Part shown: positions 18,788 through 27,439 of the stretch, one piece after another
How the letters are laid out: each line of letters begins with the position of its first letter
How positions within the stretch are numbered: the first letter of the stretch is position 1
Translations under genes and position numbers: made by a program
From: Prorocentrum cordatum
Lineage: Eukaryota; Sar; Dinophyceae; Prorocentrales; Prorocentraceae
DNA: 35,000 nucleotides
Assembly: GCA_963575745.1 (NCBI GenBank)
Contig: CAUYUJ010020553.1
Span: forward strand, 1-35,000
Direction of reading: 5' to 3'
Notes under the pieces: model-generated
The model's database searches: none
Told to the model about the DNA's origin: nothing
What the model saw: only the letters and a program-made list of their open reading frames with translations

Positions 18788-18984
18788 TCGCCATCCTCCT
18801 CCTCCTCCTCCTCCTCTCCTCCTCCTCCTCTCCTCCTCCCCTCCTCCTCCTTCTCCTCCTCCACTCCTCCTCCTCCTCCTCCTCCTCCTCCTCCTCTCCT
18901 CCTTCCTTCCTCCTTCCTCCTCCTCCTCCTCCTCCCTCCTCCTCCTTCCTCCTCCTCCTCCTCCTCCTCCTCCTCTCTTCCTCC
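18788..18984 (+). repeat. (CTC)n imperfect tract
   Basis: About 200 bp of CCT/CTC with TT and CC interruptions. Followed by CCCAAAGCTCCGCCC, which is not spliced-leader-like. Translated Ser/Pro/Leu or Glu/Gly/Arg open frames are repeat artefacts. Confidence 0.95.
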
Positions 18985-19039
18985 CAAAGCTCCGCCCTGG
19001 TGGGGCGTCTTCGCGGGCCGGGCCCCCCAGAGAACCCCG

Positions 19040-19062
19040 CCCCCCCCCCCCCCCCCCCCCCC
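19040..19062 (+). repeat. Poly-C run of 23
   Basis: Twenty-three consecutive Cs between two CTC tracts. Sequence and assembly length here should not be trusted to the base. Confidence 0.95.
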
Positions 19063-19126
19063 GGGGCCCGGATTGCCATCCTCTGCCGCTGGCGACGCTG
19101 GCAGAGGTTGCCAAGCCTTTTCATTA

Positions 19127-19276
19127 TCCTCCTCCTCCTCCTCCTCCTCCTCCTCCTCCTCGTCCTCGTCCTTTCCTCCTCCTCCTCCTCTCCTCCTCCT
19201 CCTGCGCCTCCTCCTCCTCCTCCTCCTCCTTCTCCTCCTCCTCCTCCGCCTCCTCCGCCTCCTCCTCCTCCTCCCA
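19127..19276 (+). repeat. (CTC)n tract
   Basis: About 150 bp of CTC with GTC, GCC and TTC interruptions, in the same orientation as the tract at 18788. The segment between the two (about 18985-19126) is GC-rich with no coding signal. Confidence 0.95.
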
Positions 19277-19341
19277 GACCTCCTCGCGCTGTGAAAAACA
19301 TGATACCCGAGAAAAACCGAATCATCATGAATTTAGAGCTG

Positions 19342-19505
19342 TAGGGCAATAGGGCTATAGGGCTATTAAGCTATAGGGCTATAGAGCCATAGGGCTATAG
19401 GGCTAGGTCTGTAAGGCTATAAGGCTATAGGGCTATAGGGCTATAGGGCTCTATGTGGGCTACAGGGCTATAGGGCTGTAGGGCTATAGGGCTATAGGGC
19501 GATAG
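19342..19505 (+). repeat. 9-bp minisatellite, unit GGGCTATAG, followed by GGGCACC-type repeats
   Basis: About 18 imperfect units of GGGCTATAG or GGGCTGTAG. Between 19506 and 19583 it passes into a second short repeat, GGGCACC/GGGCAYCC. The TATA-containing unit stands out in otherwise GC-rich DNA. No coding role is apparent. Confidence 0.85.
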
Positions 19506-19659
19506 AGCACCTGGGCAACCTGGCACCCGGGCACCCCCAAGCACCTCCGCGGGCACCTCCGGGCATCCCAGGGCACCCGGGCCGGCCACCGAAATGGGCG
19601 GCCCAACTCACCTTACCATATGAATCCACTAGGACCCCTACAGAGGCAAGCTCTGATTG

Positions 19660-19820
19660 GGGAATCACGACGGGAGGTGTTTCGCTATGTTCGGCCTAGG
19701 GGCCCTTACCGGGCCTCGGGAACGTTCAAAGCGACTCTACGGTGGAAAGACTTTCCTGGGGAAGGGGTCCAGACCTCTGGGGGTCGACGTTGTGAAAAAT
19801 CATGACGTCGGGGGTCTGGG
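19660..19820 (-). repeat. M3 repeat copy 3 (inverted, one end worn)
   Basis: Reverse-oriented M3 with intact right terminus GGGGGTCTGGG (19810-19820). The terminal hairpin has arms 19785-19795 and 19800-19810; its two non-identical positions are both G-T wobbles, so the stem still pairs. The left end has lost its GGTCTGGG terminus. It starts a cluster of M3-like units running to about 20290. Confidence 0.65.
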
Positions 19821-19823
19821 TCC

Positions 19824-20291
19824 TGACGACCGCTTTTTCAGGACGGGTCTTGACTGCCACCCCTGACATGCGACGGCCTGCTTTGTTCAATGCGGGGTCC
19901 CTGAAGTTCCGACCCTTTCCCCGGGACCAGTTTTCCATCCTGAATCGTTTTCTGACGGTCCGAAACCTGGCGAGGGCCCCCAAGGGCCAAAAATAGCTAA
20001 AAACCTCCCGTCCTAATTTTCTACGACGCGATCATGTCTGGGGAGGTTGGCCAGGCCTCTGATTAGTGACGACCTTTTTTTCTGGACGGGCTTCGACTGC
20101 CACTTCCCCAGACCCCCCAACGTCGTGATTTTTCCATCGCGTCGACTCTCAAAGGTCTCGGCCCATTCCCCTAGGCCGGCTGTCATCCTGGATCTTTGTT
20201 TGACGGCCCCGAAGGCCGTCAAAAGCCTCCAGAGGCCGAGAATACGGAACCACCTCCAAACGTTTCTTTCATTGCCCGAAGGGTGGTCGGG
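19824..20291 (+). repeat. M3 repeat copies 4 and 5 in tandem (period ~243 bp)
   Basis: A leader of the type GACGACC-TTTTTC-GGACGGG-CTT-GACTGCCAC occurs at 19824 and again at 20067, each followed by an M3-like body. Copy 4 ends ACGCGATCATGTCTGGGG near 20045. Copy 5 starts CCCCAGACCCCCC at 20107 and ends with a worn terminus near 20290. The repetition at about 243 bp suggests tandem duplication of an M3 unit plus spacer. Confidence 0.55.
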
Positions 20292-20689
20292 CCCCCCCCG
20301 TGGAGGGTGGGCCACTCCCCCCCGTGCCTCTCATCCTCTGCTGGTCGGCCGCTCCCGGGGCCCGTGCCAGGCTCCAAACGTGCGCCTGCAGGTGCGAATC
20401 CGGGACAGTCATGCAGCTCGTGCGCCGTCGGCACGCACAGAGGTTTCTGACACCGCGTCGATCAGAAAAGTGTCGAAAGAATGTCGAACGAGTGTCGCCT
20501 CAGAGGGCCCGACACGTGAAAACCCTAAAGTTTCGGTATTCTCTTGGTGCTCGAACTTCTTTCTGGTGCTCCAGGCTAAAACAGGTTGGAACATTATAAG
20601 TCGATCGATCGCGGCCCCGATCGTTCAAGGTTGAATCCCGTCAGGTCCAGTGGCGCCGCCGAGTCCCTCGGCGCTTCCCCGAACAGCCG
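20292..20689. other. No gene recognised
   Basis: GC-rich sequence between M3 copies. The longest frames read through in both directions without motifs. A GGTTGAATCCCG word near 20630 resembles a tRNA T-arm but has no partner A-box or acceptor stem. Confidence 0.55.
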
Positions 20690-20853
20690 ACGTCCTGATT
20701 TTTTGTACCTGGAAGTGCCTTTCCTCGGGACCGGTTTTTCACCCCATGTCGTTTTTGTCACGGCCCCGGGGCCCGGCGAGGGCCTCCAATTCCGAAAACG
20801 TCGAAAACCCTCCGTCCTGGTTTTGTTTTACGACGCGAGCATGCCTGGGTCCA
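20690..20853 (+). repeat. M3 repeat copy 6, diverged
   Basis: Shares the M3 word order: GACGTCCTGATTTTTT, GGGACCGGTTTTTCA, TGTCGTTTTTGTCACGGCCC, GGCCCGGCGAGGGCC, AAACGTCGAAAACCCTCCGT and ACGACGCGAGCATGCCTGGG. The ends no longer form the perfect 11-bp inverted repeat. Confidence 0.5.
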
Positions 20854-20981
20854 GGTCGCAATAGTAAGGGTTCCAGGCCTGCGCCGACGTCGCCGATGCG
20901 ATCCATCGCGGCAAGAGCCTACCGTATCCGTGTCCGCGGCCAGGGGAGCCGACGTCTGGGGGGCGGAGGCCGCGGACTTAA

Positions 20982-22105
20982 CTCCTCCTCCTCCTCCTCC
21001 TCCTCCTCCTCCTCCTCCTCCTCCTCCTCCTCCGCCTCCTCCTACTCCTAGTCCTCTTCCTCCTCCTCCTCCTCCTCCTCCTCCTCCTCCTCCTGCTCCT
21101 CCTCCTCCTCCTCCTCCTCCTCCTCCTGCTCCTCCTCCTCCTCCTCCTCCTCCTCCTCCTCCTCCTCCTCCCTCCTCCTTCCCTCCTCACTCCTTCCTAC
21201 TTCCCCCCTTTCCTCCCTCATCCTTACCTCCTTTCCTCCTCCCCCTCCTCCTCCTCCTCAGCCTCCCCCGCCTCCTCCTCGTCCTACTCCTCCTCCTCCT
21301 CCCTCCTCCCCTCCTCCTCCTCCTCCTCCTCCTCCTCCTCCCTCTTTCGCATCCTCCTCTCCTCCTCCTTCCTCCTCCTTCCCTCCTCCTCCTCCTCCTC
21401 TCCTCCTTTCTCCACATTCCAGCTCCCCCCCCTCCTCTTTCCTCCTCCTCCTCCTCCTCCTCTTCCTCCTCCTCCTCCTCCCATCCCCCCCTCCTCATCC
21501 TCCTCCCTCCTCCTCCTCCTCCTCCTCCTCCCCCTCCTCCTCCTTCTCCTCCTCCTCCTTCCTTCGCCTCCCTCCTCCTCCCTCTCCTCTCCCTCCTCCT
21601 CCCCTCACCTCCCCACCCGCCTCCTCCTCCTCCTCCTCCTCCTCCTCCTCTCCTCCTCCTCCTCCTCCTCCTGCCTCCTCCTTTTCTCCTCCTCCTCCTC
21701 CTCCTCTCCTCCTGCTCCTCCTGCCTCCTCCTCCTCCCCTCCTCCTCACTCCTCCTCCTCCTCTTCCTCCTCCTCCTCCCCCTCCTCCTCCCTCCTACCC
21801 CCTCCTCCTCCTCTCCTTCCTCCTCTCCTCTCCTCTCCCCTCCTCTCCTACCTTTCGCCCTCCTCCTCTCTCCTCCTCCTCCTCCTCTTCCTCCTCCTCC
21901 TCCTATTCCTCCTCCCTCCTCCTCTCCTCCTCCTTCCTCCTCTCATCCTCCCCTCCTTCTCCATCTCCTCCTTCACTTCCTCCTCCTCCTCCTCTCCTCC
22001 TTCACATCCTCCTCCTCCTCCTCCTCCTCCTCTCCTCCCCTTCCTCCTCCTCTTCCTCCCCCTCCTCCTCCGCCTCCTCCTCCTCCTTCTCCTCCCCCTC
22101 TTCCT
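20982..22105 (+). repeat. 1.1-kb (CCT)n pyrimidine tract
   Basis: The longest low-complexity block in the window: CCT/CTC repeats with TTCC, ATCC and GCTCC interruptions, on the plus strand only. It gives a 471-codon Pro/Leu/Ser open frame that is not a gene. It lies about 110 bp beyond the last open frame of element C. Such homopurine-homopyrimidine mirror-like DNA is known to form triplex (H-DNA) structures in vitro. Confidence 0.95.
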
Positions 22106-22216
22106 TTAAGGAAAACATGGGAACATCAGCAGGAGCAGGAGGGGCAGGAGCAGGAGGAAGGAGGAGACCCGATCCCATCTGGCAGGTCATCCGAGGCGCC
22201 CACATCGCTAGATGCC

Positions 22217-23008
22217 CTATCGCCGCGCCAGAGCCCGCGCCCTGGCATCCCGTCGGCAAATGAGGCGGAACCGACCTGCAGCAAACCGAATGGCTCGCGA
22301 TGTGCTTTGGGCCCCTTCGGACCTGAGCTTGTTAAACGTGTTTAACAGAACGTCGTGTGCTATGGCAATGGAGACGATTTCATCGCACGAGAGAGGCATA
22401 GAAAAAAGAAAGAGCCCAGCAAACACCTCCGCCCCCCCACCATGGTGGGAGCCTAGGCAGATTGGCACGCAGCACTCCGAGAAGAGCAGGACAGACAAGG
22501 TAATGCACGATCTGGTCACCAGCAATACATTGACATCCAAGCCTGCATCCTAGCGTGGCCTGGCGGTATCTCCGAGAGGTATTCCAAGCGTTGCATATAC
22601 TGCGCAGCAGACTGAGTTGAACAAAGGGATCAATGTGCTGGCCGACCACTTTTAGCCGAGAGAAACACAGTTGGGCTTCAGGAGCCCCGACTTGGCAAGC
22701 TTCAGGGAACCTCGAGGCCCAATACTTGAGACGTCTCAGGATAAGCTCTGGAAAGGGACCAGGGGTTGATGTGCGAACACAAGCTCGGTCATTTTCTTCT
22801 GAAGCCCGTGCTCGAAGACGGTGGCGGCGGACGGGATTCGGGATAACTCACGATAGTTCTGATTCATCATTACAACGAAAGACTTGGTATAAACGGGATG
22901 AAGATGAGCATCCAGATGGCATTCGGGGTCATCGAACGCGCCCTCGATTTTCTCGATGCAGGCGAAAAAGACGGAAGAGGCGCGGTAGCACGATATGCAG
23001 CGGCACAA
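22217..23008 (-). pseudogene. Element C: ORF2 C-terminus with zinc knuckle
   Basis: After the G run the protein-like reading moves frame: YRASSVFFACIEKIEGAFDD, MMNQNYRELSRIPSAATVFE, then (22380-22649) SICNAWNTSRRYRQATLGCR followed by LGCQCIAGDQIVHYLVCPAL. The last gives a C-x-C...D...H...C-P knuckle (22487-22551). A further frame reads DEIVSIAIAHDVLLNTFNKL and closes at 22217. Three frames over 800 bp show this tail is broken. Confidence 0.62.
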
Positions 23009-24303
23009 GCTTCGTGTGTGAGAGACCTGGCCCGAGATAGTTTCCCCCCCCCCCCCCCCCCCCCAACAAGAGACTTCATTCCCGCCAGCATGTGATCAGA
23101 CAAGGCATGCCGAGGAGCACATGTTAGCGACTGTAGCCCGAGATGCACCTGCCAGCTGCAATCGGCCGTGGGCGGAAAGAACTGGGCAATGTACATGAGC
23201 ACAGTGACTGCGATCTGGTTGTGCGCCACGGGAGACATCGACAGGCCTAACTTCAAAGACTTAATGGTGCGGCAGCGGTCACGGAACTTGACCAGTGGGG
23301 CTGCCCAAGACTCCTCCTGGGCTCTGATCCCGCACATCGCGCCAAGATACTTGGCACACTTAGACATCCCGAAGCTCCGAACTCTGATCCCCTGCCGTTG
23401 GAACTTCCTCTCCTCCTCCTCCCTGTTAAGGTCGCAGCACAATAATATCACCGTTTGTTTTAGGTTCGGGGCGAGGCCCGCGGCGAGCCCTGCAAGCATC
23501 ATAACTTTCATGAAAGTGGGCACGGCCGTGTAGATGTCGAAGGCGGCGGAGGCAATATCGTCGGCGAAGGCACCGTGCAAATGGACAGGTCGGGGCAGCC
23601 GAAGACAGAGCAAGCGCAAAATCGGGTCGAACCCCAGGGCGAACACGCTTCCCGAGAGTGGACATCCTTGCTTTATCCCGCGGAGGGTCCGAAAAGAGCA
23701 GTGAGACACCCCGCCCAGGAGAATGGTGGTGGTAACTTTGGCGTAGAGCGTCTTTATTGCATTCAGTACAAACTCGGGAAAGTTCATTTTCTCGAACACG
23801 AAAAATATCCAATCCTGGCATCAACTGGGGAAGGCGGCCTTAATGTCCAGCAGGGTAGCGCCTGCAGTCTGTCGCCATAAAAGACCTGCTCCTACGACCA
23901 TGTGCGTCTCGAACTCAATCAGATTGTCGAGCATGTTACGGTGTTTGACGAAGCCCCTTTGGATCCCAATAGTGGTGTCCACGCAAACCTCTTTCAGGCG
24001 GCAGTTGATCGCGACAGCGACAATTTTGTTGATCGAGTTGGAGAGGGAGATGGGACGGGTCATTTCAGGGGTCCCCCAGAGCTCGAAACCGTCGCGGCCC
24101 AGGGAACCTTTGGGGAGGAAGACCGAGTTGCTGAGGTTGAAAACGTCTGAAACCTGGCCGAAATCCATGATATGCTGGCACATGGCGTAGGCGGCCCACC
24201 TAACAAATAAGTTCCCTTTGGACCAGGCAGAGTAACATAGCCCGTCAGGGCCAGGGGCGGAATCGCGAAGCCGATCCAAAACTCCGTAAAACTGTTCTTC
24301 AGA
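22870..24303 (-). pseudogene. Element C: reverse transcriptase
   Basis: Reads SAPGPDGLCYSAW, FLPKGS then TRPISLSNSINKIVAVAINC (motif 1/2), QRGFVKHRNMLDNLIE, ATLLDIKAAFPS (motif A), RGIKQGCPLSGSVFALGFDP (motif B), HGAFADDIASAA (motif C; FADD codons 23557-23568) and KCAKYLGAMCG. All catalytic Asp codons are present. A TGA at 23821-23823 interrupts it four codons after the motif A Phe. Downstream it runs into a G21 run (plus-strand Cs 23044-23064), after which the frame no longer looks protein-like. It joins the endonuclease only through a frameshift at 24299-24304. Confidence 0.9.
23044..23064 (+). repeat. Poly-C run of 21 inside element C ORF2
   Basis: Twenty-one Cs; on the coding strand they translate as poly-Gly between DHMLAGMKSLV and KLSRARSLTHEAC. 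The protein-like frame differs on each side of it. Confidence 0.95.
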
Positions 24304-25648
24304 GAGCCTCCCTCACTTTTTGAATATGTTCCTCCAGCTGGCCCCTCGCGGCAATTTGAGATGAAGCAGAGGCGTGAACTTGACTCCAATGAGCGGCTAG
24401 AGCATGAGCCCCAGCCTCAGCAGTCGGGAAAGCGTTCCCCTCGGCATCCGTGATGCCCGCGAGGAATATTCTCCGATTCTTCGGCGACCAGGCCGATGCC
24501 AATCTCTGAAGACGCGCGGCTCGGTGCTCATAAAACTGGGGGGATTCCGTGGTATGTCCAATGATTTCCTCATATTCTTTTTGGTACCGAGCGGCAGCAA
24601 TCTTGGCCATATACTCTTGAAAGGCTGACTGGTTGTGCCACGTGCCACAGTCAGGGTCGAGAAAGTTGAGCAGCACGGGGATGGCCTTGACAGCCTTCTC
24701 CAGCGTGCTTATCTTGTGGTTCCGCATGGCGCGATTCACCGCGAACAGCCACTGCAAATGCTGCTCGGCGGAGCTGGGCGGAAGCTCAGAAAGGCGATGC
24801 TGGGCGAGACGTCCTGCTTCGTGCATTAGGCACGTGAGCTCTTCAACCATCAGCGGAGGATTATCTTCGCATACCCCGCGCTCGTTGATCAGCTTTTCAA
24901 GCAGGATCGGATACGGAGGGTGACGAGAGACCCACGAGGCGACGGCCCGAGCGCGGTTGTCTCCGCCTCCGTTCAGATGCAGGTACACCGGGGCGTGGTC
25001 ACTCGGGAGGTCGGCGTTACAAATATTCCAGGAGGTCCCAGAGGTCGGCTTCAAATCCCAGATATCACCAGTAAACATGTTGGTATAAATACGGTCGATC
25101 CTGGATGCACTTACCACATTCCCAGTCCGAGTGGTGTGGTGGGTCGGGTTCTCTTGGTAGCATTCCATAACGTTAGGCAATAGCGACCAGAACTTATGGG
25201 CGAGGGAGTCGGGGCTGTTGATCTGCACAGAGCCGTCTACTCGCCGGGCACCCTCGCCCAGCTCGCAAAAGTTGAAGTCTCCAACAAAGAAGAGGAGGCC
25301 CTGGACAGTGTGCAACAAATCGGCGCATAAGCGAAGGATCCTCATTTTCTCTCAGTGGCGGCAGCCCGGGTCGAGATGGAGGTTCAAGATGGTAAGCGAG
25401 AAAGAGTCGGACTGGATGGTGACGGCATGGGAACGCCCAGGAATAATCACATTGTGTTGATGTTGAGGAAGCAGAGCGAGAAGAGAGCGAGCGAGCATGA
25501 TCGTGTTCCCGCCAGCGTGACTGTCGGGACAGAACGTACAGAAAGATTCATAGCCAGGGAACTCGGTACGCAGCGACTCGCGATCCCCTTCATGGCCGTG
25601 CGTTTCTTGCAAGCATCTGATATTGTTTGCTCTAGTTAGGTTAGTCGA
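24299..25648 (-). pseudogene. Element C: AP-type endonuclease and linker of ORF2
   Basis: Starts after an in-frame TGA at 25649. Catalytic motifs are NIRCLQETHGHEG (QE at codons 14-15), SFSLTILNLHLDPGCRH, FFVGDFNFCE (GDFN, about 123-126), VSASRIDRIYTNM and LPSDHAPVYLHL (final SDH). So the EEP active site is complete except for the N-terminal Asn motif, which lies upstream in another frame near SRPLID. A TGA at codon 99 (25352-25354) breaks it. The rest is a helical linker (LMHEAGRLAQHRLSELPPSS, ARYQKEYEEIIGHTTESPQF). Confidence 0.88.
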
Positions 25649-25920
25649 TCAGAGGTCTTGACCTGAGTGTCGTGGTCCCCAGAGACCGCGCCGAACAAGG
25701 TGTGACAGTTTCAAGTAGCAGTCCGAATACCTCGACCGTTGGCCAGGGATGGCGGAAAAGAGAGGCGGGAACTGGCTGGGTTCTCAGGCGAAGGCGGCTG
25801 GGCTCCGAATTCAGCATTCGACAGAAAAGGCGAACAAAGATCAGAAGACTCGGGCGACAGAGGCAGCGAGGCAACGGGAGAAGGCAGAAAATTAGCACAC
25901 GATACTAGGCTGGCATCACG

Positions 25921-27006
25921 TCAGTACTGCTGGACGGAGGCCTGGGCCTGCTCGACCATCCAGTTGGCGGTCGTCTCGGTGATGCTCCACTCGGAGAGCT
26001 GGTCGCTAATCTGCTTCAGCTCGTACATGCCTCCAGGGGCGTCGGTCAGCTTGAAGATCTCCCAGTGGTCGTTCTCGGTGGTGATACTGAACACGCCTTT
26101 GAACGGGTTGGTGCCGATCTTGATTGGCGGGCTCCACTTCCCTGTGTTCTCGAGGTGCTTGCGGACGAGCGGCCAGAGGGCGCTCAGGACGCGGTTCCTC
26201 TGGCGGGCCTGCAGCGGCATATCCCTGCGGCATCGCAGTGGATGAAGGGAGGTGTTGCGGTAGTCCTGCCATGTCACGGGGTTCGCGAAGAACCAGTCAT
26301 GGAAGTCGCGGGCCTTCTGCTCAGAGTTGAAGGTGACGGCGGACGCTTGAGATACTTTGTGGAAATGACCTGTCATCCCTTCGCTGATGGCGGCAGGAAG
26401 TCGGCTTTTCATCTGGTTGAAGACTGTGCGCCTATACGTCTCAGTGACTGGGCGAGGACAACCGCTGATCCACCGTCTGGTAGGGTCGATCTGGTGGTGC
26501 TCGTCGTTGGCGAGATCGATCACTGGAATCTCGGAAGCGCTGGAACCAGCACTGGTGCCCCTTCCTAAGCGACGAGACTTGGATGTCGGCCGAATTGAAG
26601 CGGAGCCTGCATCGGACGGAGCTCGCTGTAGTTCGACAAGTGACGCTTCGAGCCTGGCCATCTTCTCACTCATCTGACGTTGAATCTCGAGCCCTGCGTT
26701 TTTGGCGGTGGGGTTGCCGTCCTCGGTGTCAAAGAAGGCGGCGTTGGTGGCGGCTTCTTGATGGGCATGCTCGAGTCGAGACACTCGTAGGTCCATGTCG
26801 AGAACGAGGACTTGGTGGGCTTTCTTAGCTTCTTCGAACTTGTCTTCCATGGCGAGCTCGAGATCGGAAATATTCTCCTCCAGTCCTTCAGCAACGGCAA
26901 GACGTTTTTTTACATCTTTGATGCCGTCCCTCATGGCGCTCATGCCGCCGTTCATCCCTTCTAGAACTTGGAGCAACTGAGCATTGGATACCTCGGCAGC
27001 GGCCAT
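25921..27006 (-). CDS. Element C: ORF1 protein, coiled coil plus RRM-like and C-terminal domain
   Basis: An intact 361-residue frame from the ATG at 27006 (MAAAEVSNAQLLQVLEGMNG). Residues ~15-130 are a coiled coil with heptad-like Leu/Ile/Val (VKKRLAVAEGLEENISDLEL, LVLDMDLRVSRLEHAHQEAA). A linker follows, then ~185-265 WISGCPRPVTETYRRTVFNQ ... ASAVTFNSEQKARDFHDWFF, which resembles the RRM of L1-type ORF1 proteins. Next comes a basic helical segment (RCRRDMPLQARQRNRVLSAL) like the ORF1 C-terminal domain. It would trimerise and coat element RNA as a nucleic-acid chaperone. It is the only element protein here without a stop or frameshift. Fold assignment is by eye. Confidence 0.82.
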   Translation of the reverse strand: MAAAEVSNAQLLQVLEGMNGGMSAMRDGIKDVKKRLAVAEGLEENISDLELAMEDKFEEAKKAHQVLVLDMDLRVSRLEHAHQEAATNAAFFDTEDGNPTAKNAGLEIQRQMSEKMARLEASLVELQRAPSDAGSASIRPTSKSRRLGRGTSAGSSASEIPVIDLANDEHHQIDPTRRWISGCPRPVTETYRRTVFNQMKSRLPAAISEGMTGHFHKVSQASAVTFNSEQKARDFHDWFFANPVTWQDYRNTSLHPLRCRRDMPLQARQRNRVLSALWPLVRKHLENTGKWSPPIKIGTNPFKGVFSITTENDHWEIFKLTDAPGGMYELKQISDQLSEWSITETTANWMVEQAQASVQQY

Positions 27007-27146
27007 TGCACTACCAGGAAACGAGACAAGAGTCTGGAGATACAAACTGGGTGGCAAAATGCCTCAGTGCGCGAAAAAGGGTCAACCCCCGACCCTTGTG
27101 TCGCGGGCCGAGTCGGGAGCAGTCCTGCTCTGACCTGGCCAGCTGC

Positions 27147-27168
27147 CTTGAGCCAAAATGGCTACGGA
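27147..27168 (-). other. Perfect dinoflagellate spliced leader (DinoSL) 5' of element C
   Basis: On the minus strand these 22 bases match the DinoSL consensus at every position, with T at the variable first base and CTCAAG at the 3' end, followed by GCAGCTGGCC. No SL-RNA gene structure follows (no GT donor directly after AAG), so this is a retroposed leader and not an SL gene. It sits 140 nt upstream of the ORF1 ATG of element C and abuts a (TCC)n tract. It is the best evidence for the host lineage. Confidence 0.95.
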
Positions 27169-27225
27169 AGGAGGAGGAGGAGGAGGAGGAGGAGGAGGAG
27201 GAGGAGGAGGAGGAGGAGGAGGCGG
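27169..27225 (+). repeat. (GGA)n tract adjoining the SL of element C
   Basis: Nearly pure GGA. On the minus strand it is (TCC)n and runs directly into the SL, whose own 5' end is TCC, so the border between repeat and leader cannot be placed exactly. Confidence 0.95.
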
Positions 27226-27439
27226 AGGAGAGGGTGTTTCTTGGCATGGGCCTGCATTTTGTACCCCATGTTGCCCCCATGGGCCCCCGAAAAATAGCCA
27301 CAACCACCGCCCGCCGAGGCCCCCGAAGATCGGCCCCCCAGGCGGTGACCCAACGGAGATCGGTCCCCAGAGGTCGGTGCTCGAAGGTCGGTCCCGTCAG
27401 GATGTTTTAGAAGAAGAAGAAGAAAAGGAAGGAAGGTAG

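Larger units (their letters stand above)
22217..27168 (-). mobile_element. Element C: L1-type LINE with perfect SL relic, decayed
   Basis: Minus-strand order: (TCC)n tract, perfect DinoSL (27147-27168), 140-nt 5' region, intact ORF1 (ATG 27006, stop 25921), endonuclease and linker (25648-24299), RT (24303-22870) and zinc-knuckle C-terminus (to about 22217). There is no RNase H, unlike A and B. ORF2 carries two in-frame TGA stops (25352-25354 and 23821-23823), a frameshift at 24299-24304 and another at the G21 run. ORF1 is intact, so this is the youngest-looking of the four. The 3' boundary is approximate. Confidence 0.9.

Noticed and set aside
20600-20645. Possible tRNA T-arm (GGTTGAATCCC)
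   Set aside because: It lacks the conserved C of the B box, and no A box, anticodon stem or acceptor stem can be paired around it.
20930-22345. A 471-codon plus-strand open frame rich in Pro, Leu and Ser
   Set aside because: It is the translation of the CCT tract; no start context, domain or non-repetitive segment supports a gene.
27147-27168. SL-RNA gene instead of a retroposed leader
   Set aside because: No GT donor follows AAG, and no Sm-site or stem-loop RNA body is visible; a LINE ORF1 follows instead.
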